From: Kitasatospora sp. MBT63
GTDB lineage: Bacteria; Actinomycetota; Actinomycetes; Streptomycetales; Streptomycetaceae
Assembly (NCBI RefSeq): GCF_000710465.2
Contig: NZ_JAIZ01000151.1
Span: forward strand, 1-44,735
Reading direction: 5' to 3'
Length of the DNA: 44,735 nucleotides
Made by a program: the position numbers and the translations under genes. The notes under the pieces were generated by a model that saw only the letters and a program-made list of their open reading frames with translations, was not told the DNA's origin and ran no database searches. Within the stretch, counting starts at the first letter, position 1, and each line of letters begins with the position of its first letter. This document shows positions 8,649-17,464 of this stretch, one piece after another.

Positions 8649-8929
8649 GGTATGACAAGTCCCTGCCAATCGCCAGGGGCTGAAACGCGAAAACCTGGCA
8701 CGCCCGGCCACCCGATCACTGTGCCGTCGGCGGTGACGGCGCTCCGACGAATGGGGGCCGGGGTGGCCGGGAGATACGAACGGGAAGCGCTCAAGGAAGA
8801 CGCCGCTGCCTTTTCGCGCCGCCGCACACCACGACGTGCATGCCGATGCCGGTGCGGGGAGACGCTCTCTCACAAGCCCGCCGGACGATACCGAGACGCG
8901 GCATCGGAATTCCGCCGGACCCGAGGTGC

Positions 8930-9514
8930 ATGATGAGCCAACCGCTACCGCGTCGTGCGGGCCCCGACAAGCGTCGCGTGATCTCGGTGAGAGATGACGA
9001 CGGCCTTCCCTGCGGTGTTCTGCGCCCCGGCCGTCTGTGGGCCGCAGGCGCCGCCACCGCGGTGGTGGCGGCCCTCACCGCAGTGATCGCCGTGCTGTTC
9101 GTCCGGGGCGTTCTCGACATACCCGTCTTCTCGTCAGGCTCGCACCCGGTACGCGGCCACCTGACCAGCGGATCACTCGCCCTGTGGTCCGCGATCGCGG
9201 CGCTCACCGCCACCGGCCTGATGCTGATACTGCTGAAGGCAGTGCCCAGACCACTCCTCTACTTCGGCTGGATCGTGGGGCTCTTCACCGTCCTCGCCGT
9301 CCTCACTCCCTTCACCGGGGACTCGACCCGCTCGGTACAGGTGGCCTCCGCCGTCATCTATGCCGTGCTCGGGCTGGAGACCGGGCTGCTCATCACGGTG
9401 GCCACCCGGTCCTCGATCCTTCCGATCGTGCCGACCGAGGCGGTCCCCCCGGCGGACCAGGCCGCGTACCGGTGGCCGGGACGTGACCGTCCGCAGGGGC
9501 GGCCCCGGGCATAG
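8930..9514 (+). CDS. Four-helix integral membrane protein, hypothetical
   Basis: A 194-residue membrane protein with four hydrophobic segments: LWAAGAATAVVAALTAVIAVLFV (about 38-60), LALWSAIAALTATGLMLILL (about 83-102), LYFGWIVGLFTVLAVLTPF (about 108-126) and VASAVIYAVLGLETGLLITVA (about 135-155), with a charged, Pro-rich cytoplasmic-type tail. This size and pattern recall actinobacterial DUF6069-type proteins, whose role is unknown. Two adjacent ATGs (8930, 8933) follow a weak CGAGG site; the frame extends upstream to 8840 but that part is charged and unlike an N-terminus. It is separated from the next gene by convergence (9543, -). Confidence 0.75.
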   Translation: MMSQPLPRRAGPDKRRVISVRDDDGLPCGVLRPGRLWAAGAATAVVAALTAVIAVLFVRGVLDIPVFSSGSHPVRGHLTSGSLALWSAIAALTATGLMLILLKAVPRPLLYFGWIVGLFTVLAVLTPFTGDSTRSVQVASAVIYAVLGLETGLLITVATRSSILPIVPTEAVPPADQAAYRWPGRDRPQGRPRA

Positions 9515-9542
9515 CAGAGGCGGCTCGGACGAGGCGTCCGAC

Positions 9543-10073
9543 TCACTCCCGCCCGGTGATCGGGGGCGCGTCGGCCTGGTCGAGCACGTGGTCGATGACG
9601 GCCAGGAGCGACGGCAGGCTCTCCGCCCAGTCGGCGGCAGCCATGGCGAAGGCGGTCCGGACGGCGGAGGTCAGCGCGATGGCGGCGGAGAGGTCACCGA
9701 TACCCAAGTGCTGACCCCGCCTCGGAGCCACGATGGACCCGGCAGGGCTGAGATGGGGATCGAGGTGCGAGAGCAGCACGGTCCGCTCGTCGGCGGAGAG
9801 ACCGGTCAGCCGCCGGCCGTAGGCCATGAGGACGAAGGTGACGGCCTCGGCCATTCCGTCGAGCGCGTCGCCCAGTTCGGAGCCGGGGCGGCGTGAGGCG
9901 AGCCCGGACAGCCACAGGCCGGCCCGCGCCCCGCGCTCGGCCGCCGCCCGCAGCACCGTATTCCTGGCCGCGCCCAGAGCGTCGTCCGTCGGGGCGACAC
10001 CGGGCGGGGTGAGGCGGGGGACCGCGCCGAACCTCGTCGTCAGGGCCGGTCGTTGAGAGTAGGGGGTGCTCAT
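9543..10073 (-). CDS. Hypothetical protein
   Basis: A 176-residue soluble, Ala/Leu-rich, mostly helical protein that I do not recognise. The N-terminal 35 residues are Pro/Thr-rich and probably disordered (PRLTPPGVAPTDD); the rest has amphipathic helices (RNTVLRAAAERGARAGLWLSG, LGDALDGMAEAVTFVLMAYG). No signal peptide and no catalytic motif. ATG at 10073 follows a purine-rich GGGGAAGAAG stretch. It lies upstream-adjacent to another small - strand gene (10198-10581) with about 120 bases between them, so the two may be cotranscribed. Coding periodicity is good. Confidence 0.65.
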   Translation of the reverse strand: MSTPYSQRPALTTRFGAVPRLTPPGVAPTDDALGAARNTVLRAAAERGARAGLWLSGLASRRPGSELGDALDGMAEAVTFVLMAYGRRLTGLSADERTVLLSHLDPHLSPAGSIVAPRRGQHLGIGDLSAAIALTSAVRTAFAMAAADWAESLPSLLAVIDHVLDQADAPPITGRE

Positions 10074-10197
10074 ACGGAACTTCTTCCCGGGGAACGCCCC
10101 TCATGCCCCGCTCCGCAGGTCCGGCACCCGTTCGGACGACCAGCACCGAAGGGCACGAGTCCGCTCCACACCCGACCGCACCGGGCGGCCCGAGACC

Positions 10198-10581
10198 CTA
10201 CGACCGGTCCTGACTGTCCCGCCAGGCGACGGCCCTCATCAGCTGCTCCTCGTCCAGACCGGTCACGGCCATCACCCGTTCGTACATCTCGTCCTCGTCC
10301 AGCGGACCGAGCTCGCCCACCGCCCGGGTTATCTGCCCGGACCACAGCTCCTCCTTGACGAAGGGACGGCGGTGGTAGAAATCGGCCAGCTGGAACAGGT
10401 GCGACTCGCAGCACGCCCGCAGCAGACGCTCGCCGTCGAACCGGGCCTCCGCGGTCACCGCGGAGGAGTCCGGAACGCGCAACCCCACCGCATCGCCGAT
10501 GGGCACCAGCGTGCCGCACTGGTCGCACAGCTCCCATTCGCCGGCCGGGCCGTCCGCGTGCGCACCGCCAGAACTGTTCAT
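10198..10581 (-). CDS. Small protein with zinc-ribbon-like CxxC motif
   Basis: A 127-residue soluble protein. The sequence ELCDQCGTLVPIGDAVGLRVP contains a CxxC knuckle, and a second cluster ACCESH follows about 40 residues later, so a four-ligand zinc site (C-C...C-H) is plausible. The C-terminal half is helical and acidic (LGPLDEDEMYERVMAVTGLDEEQLMRAV). I know no function. The ATG is at 10581. It is divergent from the gene starting near 10662, with about 80 bases for both promoters. Confidence 0.65.
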   Translation of the reverse strand: MNSSGGAHADGPAGEWELCDQCGTLVPIGDAVGLRVPDSSAVTAEARFDGERLLRACCESHLFQLADFYHRRPFVKEELWSGQITRAVGELGPLDEDEMYERVMAVTGLDEEQLMRAVAWRDSQDRS

Positions 10582-10661
10582 CCCTCCGGTGTACGCCCGG
10601 GACGGTACATTGCGCGAACCGACGGCGCGTCCGCGCGAGGGGGCGGGCCACGGTCGGGACG

Positions 10662-11102
10662 GTGGGAGGAAATCCCCGTGTCCGCAGCGCCGGTGGGGGA
10701 AGCACGGATAGCGTTTTTCACGGGCACCTCAGACGTTTCCCTGGCGGGACGCGGCCGGATGCGGCGTCGTGGGCCGTCGCGGAGATCGGCGCCGAGGTGC
10801 TGCACCACCCCGGGAATCCGTTCGTGTGGGAGGTCCGGTGGGCGATCGGAGCCGGTGGGTCACGCGTGACCGGGGCTGAGAACGGCCCGGACCTGGAGCC
10901 TCTCCTGCACGCGGCCGTCGAGGCGGCACGTGGGACCGCGCCGTTGAACGATCCACGCCCGGCCGGGCTGCAGCGCGACCTGAAAGAGCTCTGCACCGAC
11001 TGGCGGCACGCCGCGGTGGGGTCGACCAGTCGCCTGTGCACCGGGGACGGCTGGGCCGAGGTCACCGTCACCTTCGCCCCTGAGCCCGGCTGCCCGTTGT
11101 GA
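10662..11102 (+). CDS. Hypothetical protein
   Basis: Up to 146 residues. The part after about residue 30 reads like a real protein (AVAEIGAEVLHHPGNPFVWEVRW, LQRDLKELCTDWRHA, GDGWAEVTVTF), but the first 30 residues are Gly/Arg-rich and the GTG at 10662 is only a guess at the start. It could be a 5'-damaged gene or start at a later GTG. No domain is recognised. It is divergent from 10198-10581. Confidence 0.45.
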   Translation: MGGNPRVRSAGGGSTDSVFHGHLRRFPGGTRPDAASWAVAEIGAEVLHHPGNPFVWEVRWAIGAGGSRVTGAENGPDLEPLLHAAVEAARGTAPLNDPRPAGLQRDLKELCTDWRHAAVGSTSRLCTGDGWAEVTVTFAPEPGCPL

Positions 11103-11125
11103 TCACCGGCCGACCGAGGCCGTTG

Positions 11126-11317
11126 TCAACGTGCCGTGCGTGCCTCGTCCTGAGCGTCCAGGATGGCTCGGGCCCGACGTTCGACCAGGATCGGCAGGAA
11201 GTCGGGGATGTGGCTGCCGTGGAGCTCCTGGCGCCCGTCGAGAACGGCCAGGAGGATCTGATCGCGTGAGCGCCGTCCACCGTAGGCGGCCTCCAACCGT
11301 TTGACGATCTTCCGCAT
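11126..11317 (-). CDS. Small three-helix-bundle dimerisation-type protein
   Basis: A 63-residue, all-helical protein starting MRKIVKRLEAAYGG, with the pattern D.ILLAVLDGRQEL..SHIPDFLPILVERRARAIL. It matches from memory a common actinomycete family of small three-helix proteins of unknown role, in which 'DF.P.LVER..R..L' is the hallmark. The ATG at 11317 has GAGGAAG at 6 bases; the open frame further upstream is RHS-remnant sequence and is not part of this gene. Too short to carry an enzymatic function. Confidence 0.7.
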   Translation of the reverse strand: MRKIVKRLEAAYGGRRSRDQILLAVLDGRQELHGSHIPDFLPILVERRARAILDAQDEARTAR

Positions 11318-11429
11318 GGCATCTTCCTCTCGGGGTGGCCTGGACAATGGCTCTCCTTCGGGACGACGAGCGCCGGTCGCGTAGGACGTGCCCGGACAGC
11401 AGGTCCGTACGGTCGATCGGCCGGTCGGT

Positions 11430-11590
11430 ACCCAGTAGGTAAGCACCGGGCCGGTCTGCAGGAACAGGCCGGTGGCCGAGTCGTAGCCGGCGTCGGTGCG
11501 GCGGCCGGTTGCGTCGTAGGTGTAGCCGCTGGTGGTGCTGAAACCATTGGTCAGGGTGTTGCCGCCGCCGGGGGTGGGCGGTGTTGACCG
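11430..11590 (-). pseudogene. Remnant of an RHS/YD-repeat protein
   Basis: One - strand frame reads TPPTPGGGNTLTNGFSTTS, then GYTYDATGRRTDAGYDSATG and LFLQ. The GYTYD.TGRR and YDSATGLFL patterns are classic YD-repeat text from RHS or polymorphic-toxin proteins, normally found just before the toxin tip. The frame has no start, no upstream repeats and no toxin domain; it runs into unrelated sequence towards 11390. The bulk of the parent gene (several kb) is missing, so this is a relic. Confidence 0.65.
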
Positions 11591-11999
11591 TCGGGCGGTT
11601 CGTGCTCAGGGCCGTCACCCGGAGTCACGCGTGCCCGCGAGCCTCTGGACGTCGACGGATCCGGCCTCGTCACGGCCGAGACGTCCAGGAGAGCCGGATG
11701 CGCAGCGAACCGACCGTCAGTCCTGGCCGACGTCCCGCCCATCGGTGGGGGCGATCGCGGTGAAGGAAGGGACGACGGCGAGCAGCCGGAGGGCCTTCGG
11801 CGCGGGTGGCTCCCTTTCTGTGCACGGTGGTTCGAGGTCGGAGATCGGCGTGTTGCGTGCAGACCCGATCTTTCCGGTGCGGGGTCCGTGGCGGAAGTGG
11901 AAGGGGGCAGATCATGCCAGGCCACAAAGCCGCAACCGCTCTGGTGGCAGCTCGGGGTGGCGCGTCCGCGCCCTCCGCGGGACGGCTCCGGACGGGCAG
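11591..11999. other. No supported gene
   Basis: About 400 bases between the RHS relic and the multicopper-oxidase relic. I see no frame with protein-like translation and no structural RNA; probably decayed coding DNA. Confidence 0.4.
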
Positions 12000-12300
12000 C
12001 TGATCTACCCGACCCCGGACCCGGCGCTCCTCGGCGAACCGGGCATGTCCAAACTGAAGTCACCTCCGCCCGCTACCGCCTGCGATTCGTCAACGCCTCC
12101 AACGCCCGCCGCCACGAACTGGAACTCGGCGCCACCGCGGACCGCACCTTCGTACAAGTCGGCAGCGACGGAGGACTACTGGCCCACCAGGTCACCCACC
12201 GCACCCTGCACAGCGCCGCCTGGTCTTCTCCCGCGGCGGCGGCCAGCGGCGGATCAACGGAACGACCTTCGACCCGGCGAAACCACTGCTGAGCCAGTCC
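12000..12300 (+). pseudogene. Remnant of a multicopper oxidase
   Basis: One frame gives VTSARYRLRFVNASNARRHE then LELGA...TFVQVGSDGGLLAHQV, which matches the middle of CotA/phenoxazinone-synthase-type multicopper oxidases (RYR.R..NASNAR..EL and F.QIGSDGGLL). A second frame from about 12218 gives RLVFSRGGGQ and INGTTFDPAKPLL, also typical of the family. The two pieces are out of frame with each other, the copper-binding HxH motifs are absent and the rest of the gene (over 1 kb) is gone. Probably a deletion relic. Confidence 0.7.
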
Positions 12301-12602
12301 GGTGGCGCTGTCCGGCGTGGACTCTGTTGATCCGTAGGTTCACGCCGTTGCGAAGGTGCTTGCCCGAGCAGTCGGTGCGACCGTCACCGAAATGGCCACC
12401 AGGGCTCCCCGGCGGGAGAGTTGAGACGTCACGACCTTGCTCGACCGGCCCACAACCGTCCCGTCCGGCCGGCTCCCGATGGCGGCCGCCCTGAAGAGTC
12501 ACCGGCCCTTGCGAGTCCGGTCGTCAGCCGGAGCGGCCGTCCTCCCGTCCGTGCCGGCTGCCGGTGTAGGCGCTGCGGCCGGGAGATCCGGGCCCGTGCT
12601 CG
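12301..12602. other. No supported gene
   Basis: Roughly 300 bases after the multicopper-oxidase relic. Open frames are shadows with no family resemblance. Confidence 0.4.
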
Positions 12603-12968
12603 CTACTTGCCGTCCAGTGCGGCTACCAGCTGGGGCAGAGCGCCGCTCGCCGTGATGAGGGCCAGGTGGTCGTGGAAGTCCCGGCTGTGGACGATCAGGC
12701 CGTCGCGGACCCGCAGGACCTGGATGTCGGCGGACTCGAAGGTCCGTCCGGTGGGACGGTGGTGTACCTGGTAGTCCCATTCGGCGACGACCACCTCCGG
12801 GTCGTCGGTCCCCCGGACCACCACGTTCACCGGGGTCAGCTCCACGGGACTGCCCGCGGCCACCTGTGCGAACCGCTCTGCGAGTGCGGCCCGCCCCTGG
12901 GTGCGGCGTGGTCCGACCGGCTCGAAGACGGTCTCGACCACGGCGTCCTCGGCGTAGAGCCGGGCCAT
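12603..12968 (-). CDS. SnoaL-like (NTF2-fold) protein, N-terminus uncertain
   Basis: A cone-shaped NTF2-fold protein related to SnoaL-like polyketide cyclases and ketosteroid-isomerase-like proteins. Visible pattern: MARLYAEDAVVETVFEPVGP, then GRAALAERFAQVA, VVVAEWDYQVHHRPTGR, DIQVLRVRDGLIVHSRDFHDH, all in family order. Most relatives have about 20 more N-terminal residues (a helix before LYAEDAV). Here that part seems to lie in another frame (SEMFHRHAGAGH at 12970-13010), so the 5' end may be frameshifted; the ATG at 12968 gives 121 residues without the first helix. The ligand is unknown. It lies downstream of the GlxA-type regulator on the same strand. Confidence 0.7.
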   Translation of the reverse strand: MARLYAEDAVVETVFEPVGPRRTQGRAALAERFAQVAAGSPVELTPVNVVVRGTDDPEVVVAEWDYQVHHRPTGRTFESADIQVLRVRDGLIVHSRDFHDHLALITASGALPQLVAALDGK

Positions 12969-13182
12969 GGCCGGCACCGGCGTGACGGTGGAACATCTCG
13001 GAGCAGACCCGGCGGCCAGGCAACGGATCTTCGACGTGGTCTTCGGCGGGCTCCGACCGCACTGATGTGCGACACACCGCCCTTCTGCGCCCCTGTGCGG
13101 GCAAGCGGCCGCACCGTCGATGCGAGCACCGGACCCGGGAGGCGGACGACCGCCTGGCGCCGGTCCTCCGGGCGTATCCCCC

Positions 13183-14154
13183 TCAGGCGGGGGAGCGGCC
13201 GATCGCACGGAAGGTGCGCCGGTAGTCCCGGGGAGCCGTGCCCAGATGCCGGCGGAAGTGCTGGCGCAGCGAGACCCCGGTGCCGAAGCCGCAGCGGTGG
13301 GCGATGTCCTCGATCGGGCTGTCGCCGTTCTCCAGCAGGTGCTGGGCCGCGCGCAGGCGCTGCTGCAGGAGCCAGTGGCGCGGGCTGGTCCCCATGGCGG
13401 CGGTGAAGTGGCGGGCGAAGGTCCGCTCCGTCATGGCGGCGATCGCGGCCATGCCGGCGACCGTCCAGGAGTCCGCCAGGGCGCCTTGGACGTGCCGGCA
13501 CACCTGGGCGATGGGGTCCCGGGTGTCCGCCGGCCCGGGAGGGATCGGGGTGGTGATGAACTGGGCCTGGCCGCCGGCCCGGAACGGGGCGGTCACCATG
13601 GCCCGGGCGAGGGCGCTCGCGGTCGTGTCGCCGTGGGACCGGCGCACCAGGTGCAGGCACAGGTCGATGCCGGCCGCCACGCCGGCCGACGTCCAGACCC
13701 GGCCGTCGCCCGTGAACAGCACTTTCGGATCCACCGTCACCAGCGGATGGCGCCGGGCCAGGTCATCGGCGAGAGCCCAGTGCGTGGTGGCCGTCCTCCC
13801 GTCAAGGAGGCCCGCCGCAGCCAGAACGAACGCCCCCGCGCACAGGGCGGCGATCGGGGTACCCCGGCCGTGGGCGTGCCGCAGGGCACGCAGCACCCGC
13901 TCGGGCGGCCGTAGTGCCGGGTCTCCCAGGCCCGGCACGAGAATCAGCCCGCATCCCGCCAAGGCATCGAGGTCATGGTCCGGAGCGCACAGCAGACCGG
14001 TGTCGAGACGGACCGTACGCAACTCCGGAGCGCACACCAGAAGGTCGGCCAGCGGGGCGCCGGGGACCGCCCGGTGCGGTCCCCAGACCTCGCCGACCAC
14101 GGCGTAGTCGAACGTCCGGACCCCGTCGAAGACGACCAGATCGACCGCGTTCAC
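13183..14154 (-). CDS. GlxA-type AraC family transcriptional regulator (DJ-1/PfpI domain plus HTH)
   Basis: A 323-residue cytoplasmic regulator. Residues 1-170 form a DJ-1/PfpI class I glutamine-amidotransferase-like sensor domain (VDLVVFDGVRTFDYAVVGEV; GTPIAALCAGAFVLAAAGLLDG with the nucleophile-elbow Cys; ATTHW). Residues from about 215 hold two AraC helix-turn-helix units (MAAIAAMTERTFARHFTAAMG and IEDIAHRCGFGTGVSLRQHF). Such proteins sense small molecules and activate nearby genes. Start is GTG at 14154 with a weak ribosome site. The SnoaL-like gene follows on the same strand and the nitroreductase gene lies upstream; either could be a target. Confidence 0.9.
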   Translation of the reverse strand: MNAVDLVVFDGVRTFDYAVVGEVWGPHRAVPGAPLADLLVCAPELRTVRLDTGLLCAPDHDLDALAGCGLILVPGLGDPALRPPERVLRALRHAHGRGTPIAALCAGAFVLAAAGLLDGRTATTHWALADDLARRHPLVTVDPKVLFTGDGRVWTSAGVAAGIDLCLHLVRRSHGDTTASALARAMVTAPFRAGGQAQFITTPIPPGPADTRDPIAQVCRHVQGALADSWTVAGMAAIAAMTERTFARHFTAAMGTSPRHWLLQQRLRAAQHLLENGDSPIEDIAHRCGFGTGVSLRQHFRRHLGTAPRDYRRTFRAIGRSPA

Positions 14155-14218
14155 GAGCGGGACGCCGCAACGAGCGGGCAGGCCGCCATCAAGCGCAACA
14201 AATGGTATGAATCACCTA

Positions 14219-14893
14219 TCACTCGTGAAAGTGTACGGATTCCCCGATGCCCGCCCGCCCCATCCGCCCGGTCCGCGCCGCCCATGCTTCGTCCGGGTAC
14301 CCGAAGGACATCCCGAACAACAGCCGGTGATCATCGGGCAGACCGAGCGTCGCGCGGACCGTGTCCGCGTAGAAACCCACGGTCGTCTGTGCGACACCAC
14401 CCAACCCCCGTGCCGCCAGAGCCAGCAGAAAGGTCTGGGCGTACATACCGGCGTCCGCCGCGATCCGCGCTCCCGCGAACGCGGGTACGCAGAGGAGCGC
14501 GACCTGCGGCGCGCCGAAGAACTCCAGATTGCGACGCACCACGGCCCGGCGTCCCGCCTCGTCCTCGCGCGACACTCCCCATCCGTCGAGCAGCGCCTTC
14601 GCCTGCACCCGCCGCCGCTCCCCGTACGCGCCTTCGTATGCGGCCCCGTCGTGCGGGAAGTCGAGGCTGTAACGCTCCTCGTCGTCCGCGCGCAACAGAG
14701 CCTCGGACAGCCGGTCACGCGCCGTACCCCGGACCACGTGCACGATCCACGGCTGGGTGTTGGAGTTGGACGGAGTCAGCTGCGCCTCGTCCAGCACTGC
14801 GCGCAGCACGTCGTCGGGCACGGACCTGTCGAGGAACGAGCGGATCGCACGGCGGTCGCGAACGACGTCGCTGAAGGACGGGGTGGGGGACAT
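14219..14893 (-). CDS. Nitroreductase family protein
   Basis: FMN-dependent NAD(P)H nitroreductase/oxidoreductase, 224 residues, cytoplasmic and normally a homodimer. Family marks are in order: RRAIRSFLDRSVPDDVL (phosphate-binding Arg residues), A.LTPSNSNTQPWIVHVV, and GLGGVAQTTVGFYADTVRATLGLPDDHRLLFGMSFGYPDE near the C-terminus. The ATG at 14893 has AAGGAAAC upstream; the longer frame (to 14992) is rejected. The substrate is unknown; relatives reduce nitroaromatics, quinones or enones. About 65 bases separate its 3' end from the GlxA-type gene start, so both may be in one transcription unit. Confidence 0.92.
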   Translation of the reverse strand: MSPTPSFSDVVRDRRAIRSFLDRSVPDDVLRAVLDEAQLTPSNSNTQPWIVHVVRGTARDRLSEALLRADDEERYSLDFPHDGAAYEGAYGERRRVQAKALLDGWGVSREDEAGRRAVVRRNLEFFGAPQVALLCVPAFAGARIAADAGMYAQTFLLALAARGLGGVAQTTVGFYADTVRATLGLPDDHRLLFGMSFGYPDEAWAARTGRMGRAGIGESVHFHE

Positions 14894-15132
14894 TCGGTGT
14901 TTCCTTGATCGGGAGGCGTGAAGCGGCGCCGCCGGGCGGCGGCGATGAACGGCCTCGGCGCGGAGCGCCGTGGAGGGAGGCACCTTCATCACACCGGAAT
15001 CCTCCGGGTTCCCGACCCCGGGCGGAAGCGGCCGGGCCGACAGCTATCGATGGGAAACCGCCAGGAGCCCGCGGGTGTACGCCTGCGCCCGCCCACGCGG
15101 CCTCTCCTCGGCCCGGTGGACCAGATCTGCAG

Positions 15133-16365
15133 CTACTGGAAGTAGTTGCCGTCCTCCGCCCACAGCATCAGCTGTTCATCGAGTATCACCCTGAGGCTCT
15201 CCCGGTCCGGGCAAATACTTCGTACCAGCATCTGTGCGGCCTCGGGGAAGAATCCGACTATTGCCTCCATGTCACCCCATACCAGTTCGGTGAATGCATC
15301 GAGGCGGAGCTCTCCATGATTTGACTTGTGCTTGGCGAAGTGGCCGTTCCAAATTACTCCGAGAACTTGCACGAAGGATTTCTCTATTGCCACCCTCAGT
15401 GCTGCTGAGTCTTTTCCGGAGGCGAGCTCGTCCTCGATCTGGGTGAAGTGGGTGTTCGGCCTGCCGTACTGGAAAGTTCCGAATGTCTTCGTATTGGCAT
15501 TGGTGAACATGTGCTCCATCATGATGTCGACGGTTCCCATGTTCCGCCGGGGGGCCCGCCCCAGTGCCTCGATTGCCCGGCCGTAGTTGTATTTGTCGGT
15601 ATTCATGTTCTCGCGGACGAATGCGATTCTGTCTTCGGGGGTCCGAAGGCTGGACCAGGTGTCGCGGAGCAATGTGTAGCCGAGGCCGAGGTATGCCTGG
15701 ACGTCTTTCTGGGGGAGCTGATCCACGCGCATCGTGGTCCCATGCGCTGCCAGTGCATCACTGAGCAGGTCCGCAAGATCTCCGGTGGAGAAGCCGACTG
15801 AAAGCCAGTATTGAACCTCTTGGGAAACGTGGCTCAGGAAGACGACTCCGCTCAGTACGAAGCTCGGATAGAATATTCCTTCGATGCTTTCTATGACGGA
15901 CTTGACGTCCTTGATGAGCGCGGTTTCGTCGCCGCCGCCCGCAGCCGCTCCGAGCTCACGCAGCCGAGCGGCTATTTCGCCTTTCGCCGCTGTGGTGTCG
16001 TACGCTCCGGCCGTCGGATCGTCAACGGATCCCTGAGTCGCTCCGCCGGTGCTCGGCGGTGGGGGAATCTCGCCGATCGAGGGCGCTTCCAGCACGGCTT
16101 GAGCGCCGTATTCATCAGTGATGACCCAGCAGCCTCCCCAGTTCCCGAGATGGACGGTCGAATCGACCTGAGGGTTTTGTGGGACATACTGGTCGACGGC
16201 CGTGCAGACGTACCGGATTTCACGGTTCTCGTCGACCACGTAGAGGTATCCATCGGGATCCGCGAGCACGGGATACCCGTGGCAGTAGACGGGCTGTCCT
16301 TCGTATGTTGCGGGATGGACGTCGGAGTCGATCGCGGTCCAGTCGACTCTCGTTGGCGGTTCCAC
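15133..16365 (-). CDS. Low-G+C hypothetical protein, effector-like
   Basis: A 410-residue protein with no signal peptide that I do not recognise. I chose the GTG at 16365, which has GGAGGAGGG about 10 bases upstream; longer frames are Arg/Pro-rich. The N-terminal 100 residues are beta-rich and include YPVLADPDGYLYVVDENREIRYV, which resembles the 'display' strands before SGHY domains, though no SGHY follows. A Pro/Gly linker (IPPPPSTGG) leads to a helical C-terminal 270 residues (TALIKDVKSVIESIEGIFY, DVQAYLGLGYTLLRDTW, AFVRENMNTDKYNYGRAIEALG). Codon use is visibly more A/T-rich than in the SDR and nitroreductase genes on each side. A nested hairpin at 16601-16642 insulates it from the SDR gene. 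Confidence 0.75.
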   Translation of the reverse strand: MEPPTRVDWTAIDSDVHPATYEGQPVYCHGYPVLADPDGYLYVVDENREIRYVCTAVDQYVPQNPQVDSTVHLGNWGGCWVITDEYGAQAVLEAPSIGEIPPPPSTGGATQGSVDDPTAGAYDTTAAKGEIAARLRELGAAAGGGDETALIKDVKSVIESIEGIFYPSFVLSGVVFLSHVSQEVQYWLSVGFSTGDLADLLSDALAAHGTTMRVDQLPQKDVQAYLGLGYTLLRDTWSSLRTPEDRIAFVRENMNTDKYNYGRAIEALGRAPRRNMGTVDIMMEHMFTNANTKTFGTFQYGRPNTHFTQIEDELASGKDSAALRVAIEKSFVQVLGVIWNGHFAKHKSNHGELRLDAFTELVWGDMEAIVGFFPEAAQMLVRSICPDRESLRVILDEQLMLWAEDGNYFQ

Positions 16366-16600
16366 GATGGTCGGCCCTCCTCCGGCAGCATGCAGGTGGA
16401 CAAGATGTGCCACAAGACTGACTGCCCCCGGCGGTGCACGGGCTTCCCGAAAGTCCAGTCTTTGGGGTCCGGCCCTGGGTGCGCCCCCCGATACGCTCAA
16501 CCCCGGGGGACGGCAACCGACTTGCGCACGACCGCGCCCCGTCGGAAGCTGCATGACCTGGCCGGCGACGACTGCGCTCCGGGCCATGCGCGCCTTCGGC

Positions 16601-16642
16601 CGCCCCGCGGAACCCCACCGGTGGGGTGAGGCCCGCGGGGCG
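16601..16642. terminator. Nested hairpin terminator
   Basis: Outer arms CGCCCCGCGG (16601-16610) and CCGCGGGGCG (16633-16642) enclose the inner palindrome ACCCCACCGGTGGGGT (16612-16627). It sits just past the SDR stop codon (16658, - strand). Confidence 0.75.
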
Positions 16643-16657
16643 TCACTGCACGCGCAC

Positions 16658-17449
16658 TCACCTCTTGTGCTGCTGGGATTCGGTGATCTGCCGCAGGAGG
16701 GAACGAGGGACCGTCCGGCGCTGCACGGCCGCCGAGACACCGGGGAACAGGCCGCCGATGGCGCTGCCGACCCGGAGGGAGACCGGTGCCACGTTGACCT
16801 CGACCCGGTCGCGTTCGATCGCGTTCACGGTACCGGCGGCCACCTGTTCCGGGCTGACCGTGCGGATGCCCGCGGGCGGTTTGGCGCCGGTATCGGCGAA
16901 CATCCCGGCGTCCCGGACGAATCCCGGCTGCACGATCGACACACCGACCCCGGTGCCGTGCAGGTCCTGCCGCAGGCCGTGAACGAACCCGCGCAGGCCG
17001 AACTTCGCAGCACTGTAGAGCGACGTCGCGGGTGACGCGGTGCGTCCCGAGATGGATCCGATCATCACCAGATGGCCGCGGCCGACCTTGACCATCCGCG
17101 GTGCCAGTAGCCGGGCAAGCACCAACGGCGCCCTCAGATTGACCTCCAACGACCGGTCGATCTGCTCCGGCGTGTAGTCGAGCAGGTCACCGCTGGCGGG
17201 CAGAGCGGCGTTCGCCACCAGGATGTCCACAGCGCCGGCTTCTTCGGCCAGACGTTCGACGGCCTGGCGATGGCTCAGATCGGCGACGATGCCGCGGACG
17301 CGGAATTCCTTCACCAGGGCGTCGAGCGCTTCGGCACGTCTGGTACTGACCACGACGTTCGCTCCCCGGGCGAGCAGACCACGGGTCAGCGCTCGTCCGA
17401 TGCCGCCATTGGCCCCGGTGAGAAGAACGGTCGATCCACTGATGTCCAA
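16658..17449 (-). CDS. Short-chain dehydrogenase/reductase (SDR)
   Basis: Classical SDR, 263 residues, NAD(P)H-dependent oxidoreductase. The Rossmann motif TGANGGIG is at 11-18, NAA in DILVANAALP, a Ser in GSISGRT, and the YSAAK catalytic Tyr/Lys pair near 150. The acidic or basic residue after beta-2 is STRR, favouring NADPH. I chose TTG at 17449, because GGAGGG lies 6 bases upstream and the frame has no ATG or GTG there. A perfect GTTCGTTCGAACGAAC palindrome lies 15 bases upstream of the start, so TetR control is very likely. It is divergent from TetR-1 (17895). The substrate is unknown. Confidence 0.92.
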   Translation of the reverse strand: MDISGSTVLLTGANGGIGRALTRGLLARGANVVVSTRRAEALDALVKEFRVRGIVADLSHRQAVERLAEEAGAVDILVANAALPASGDLLDYTPEQIDRSLEVNLRAPLVLARLLAPRMVKVGRGHLVMIGSISGRTASPATSLYSAAKFGLRGFVHGLRQDLHGTGVGVSIVQPGFVRDAGMFADTGAKPPAGIRTVSPEQVAAGTVNAIERDRVEVNVAPVSLRVGSAIGGLFPGVSAAVQRRTVPRSLLRQITESQQHKR

Positions 17450-17464
17450 TGTGACCCTCCAGTC

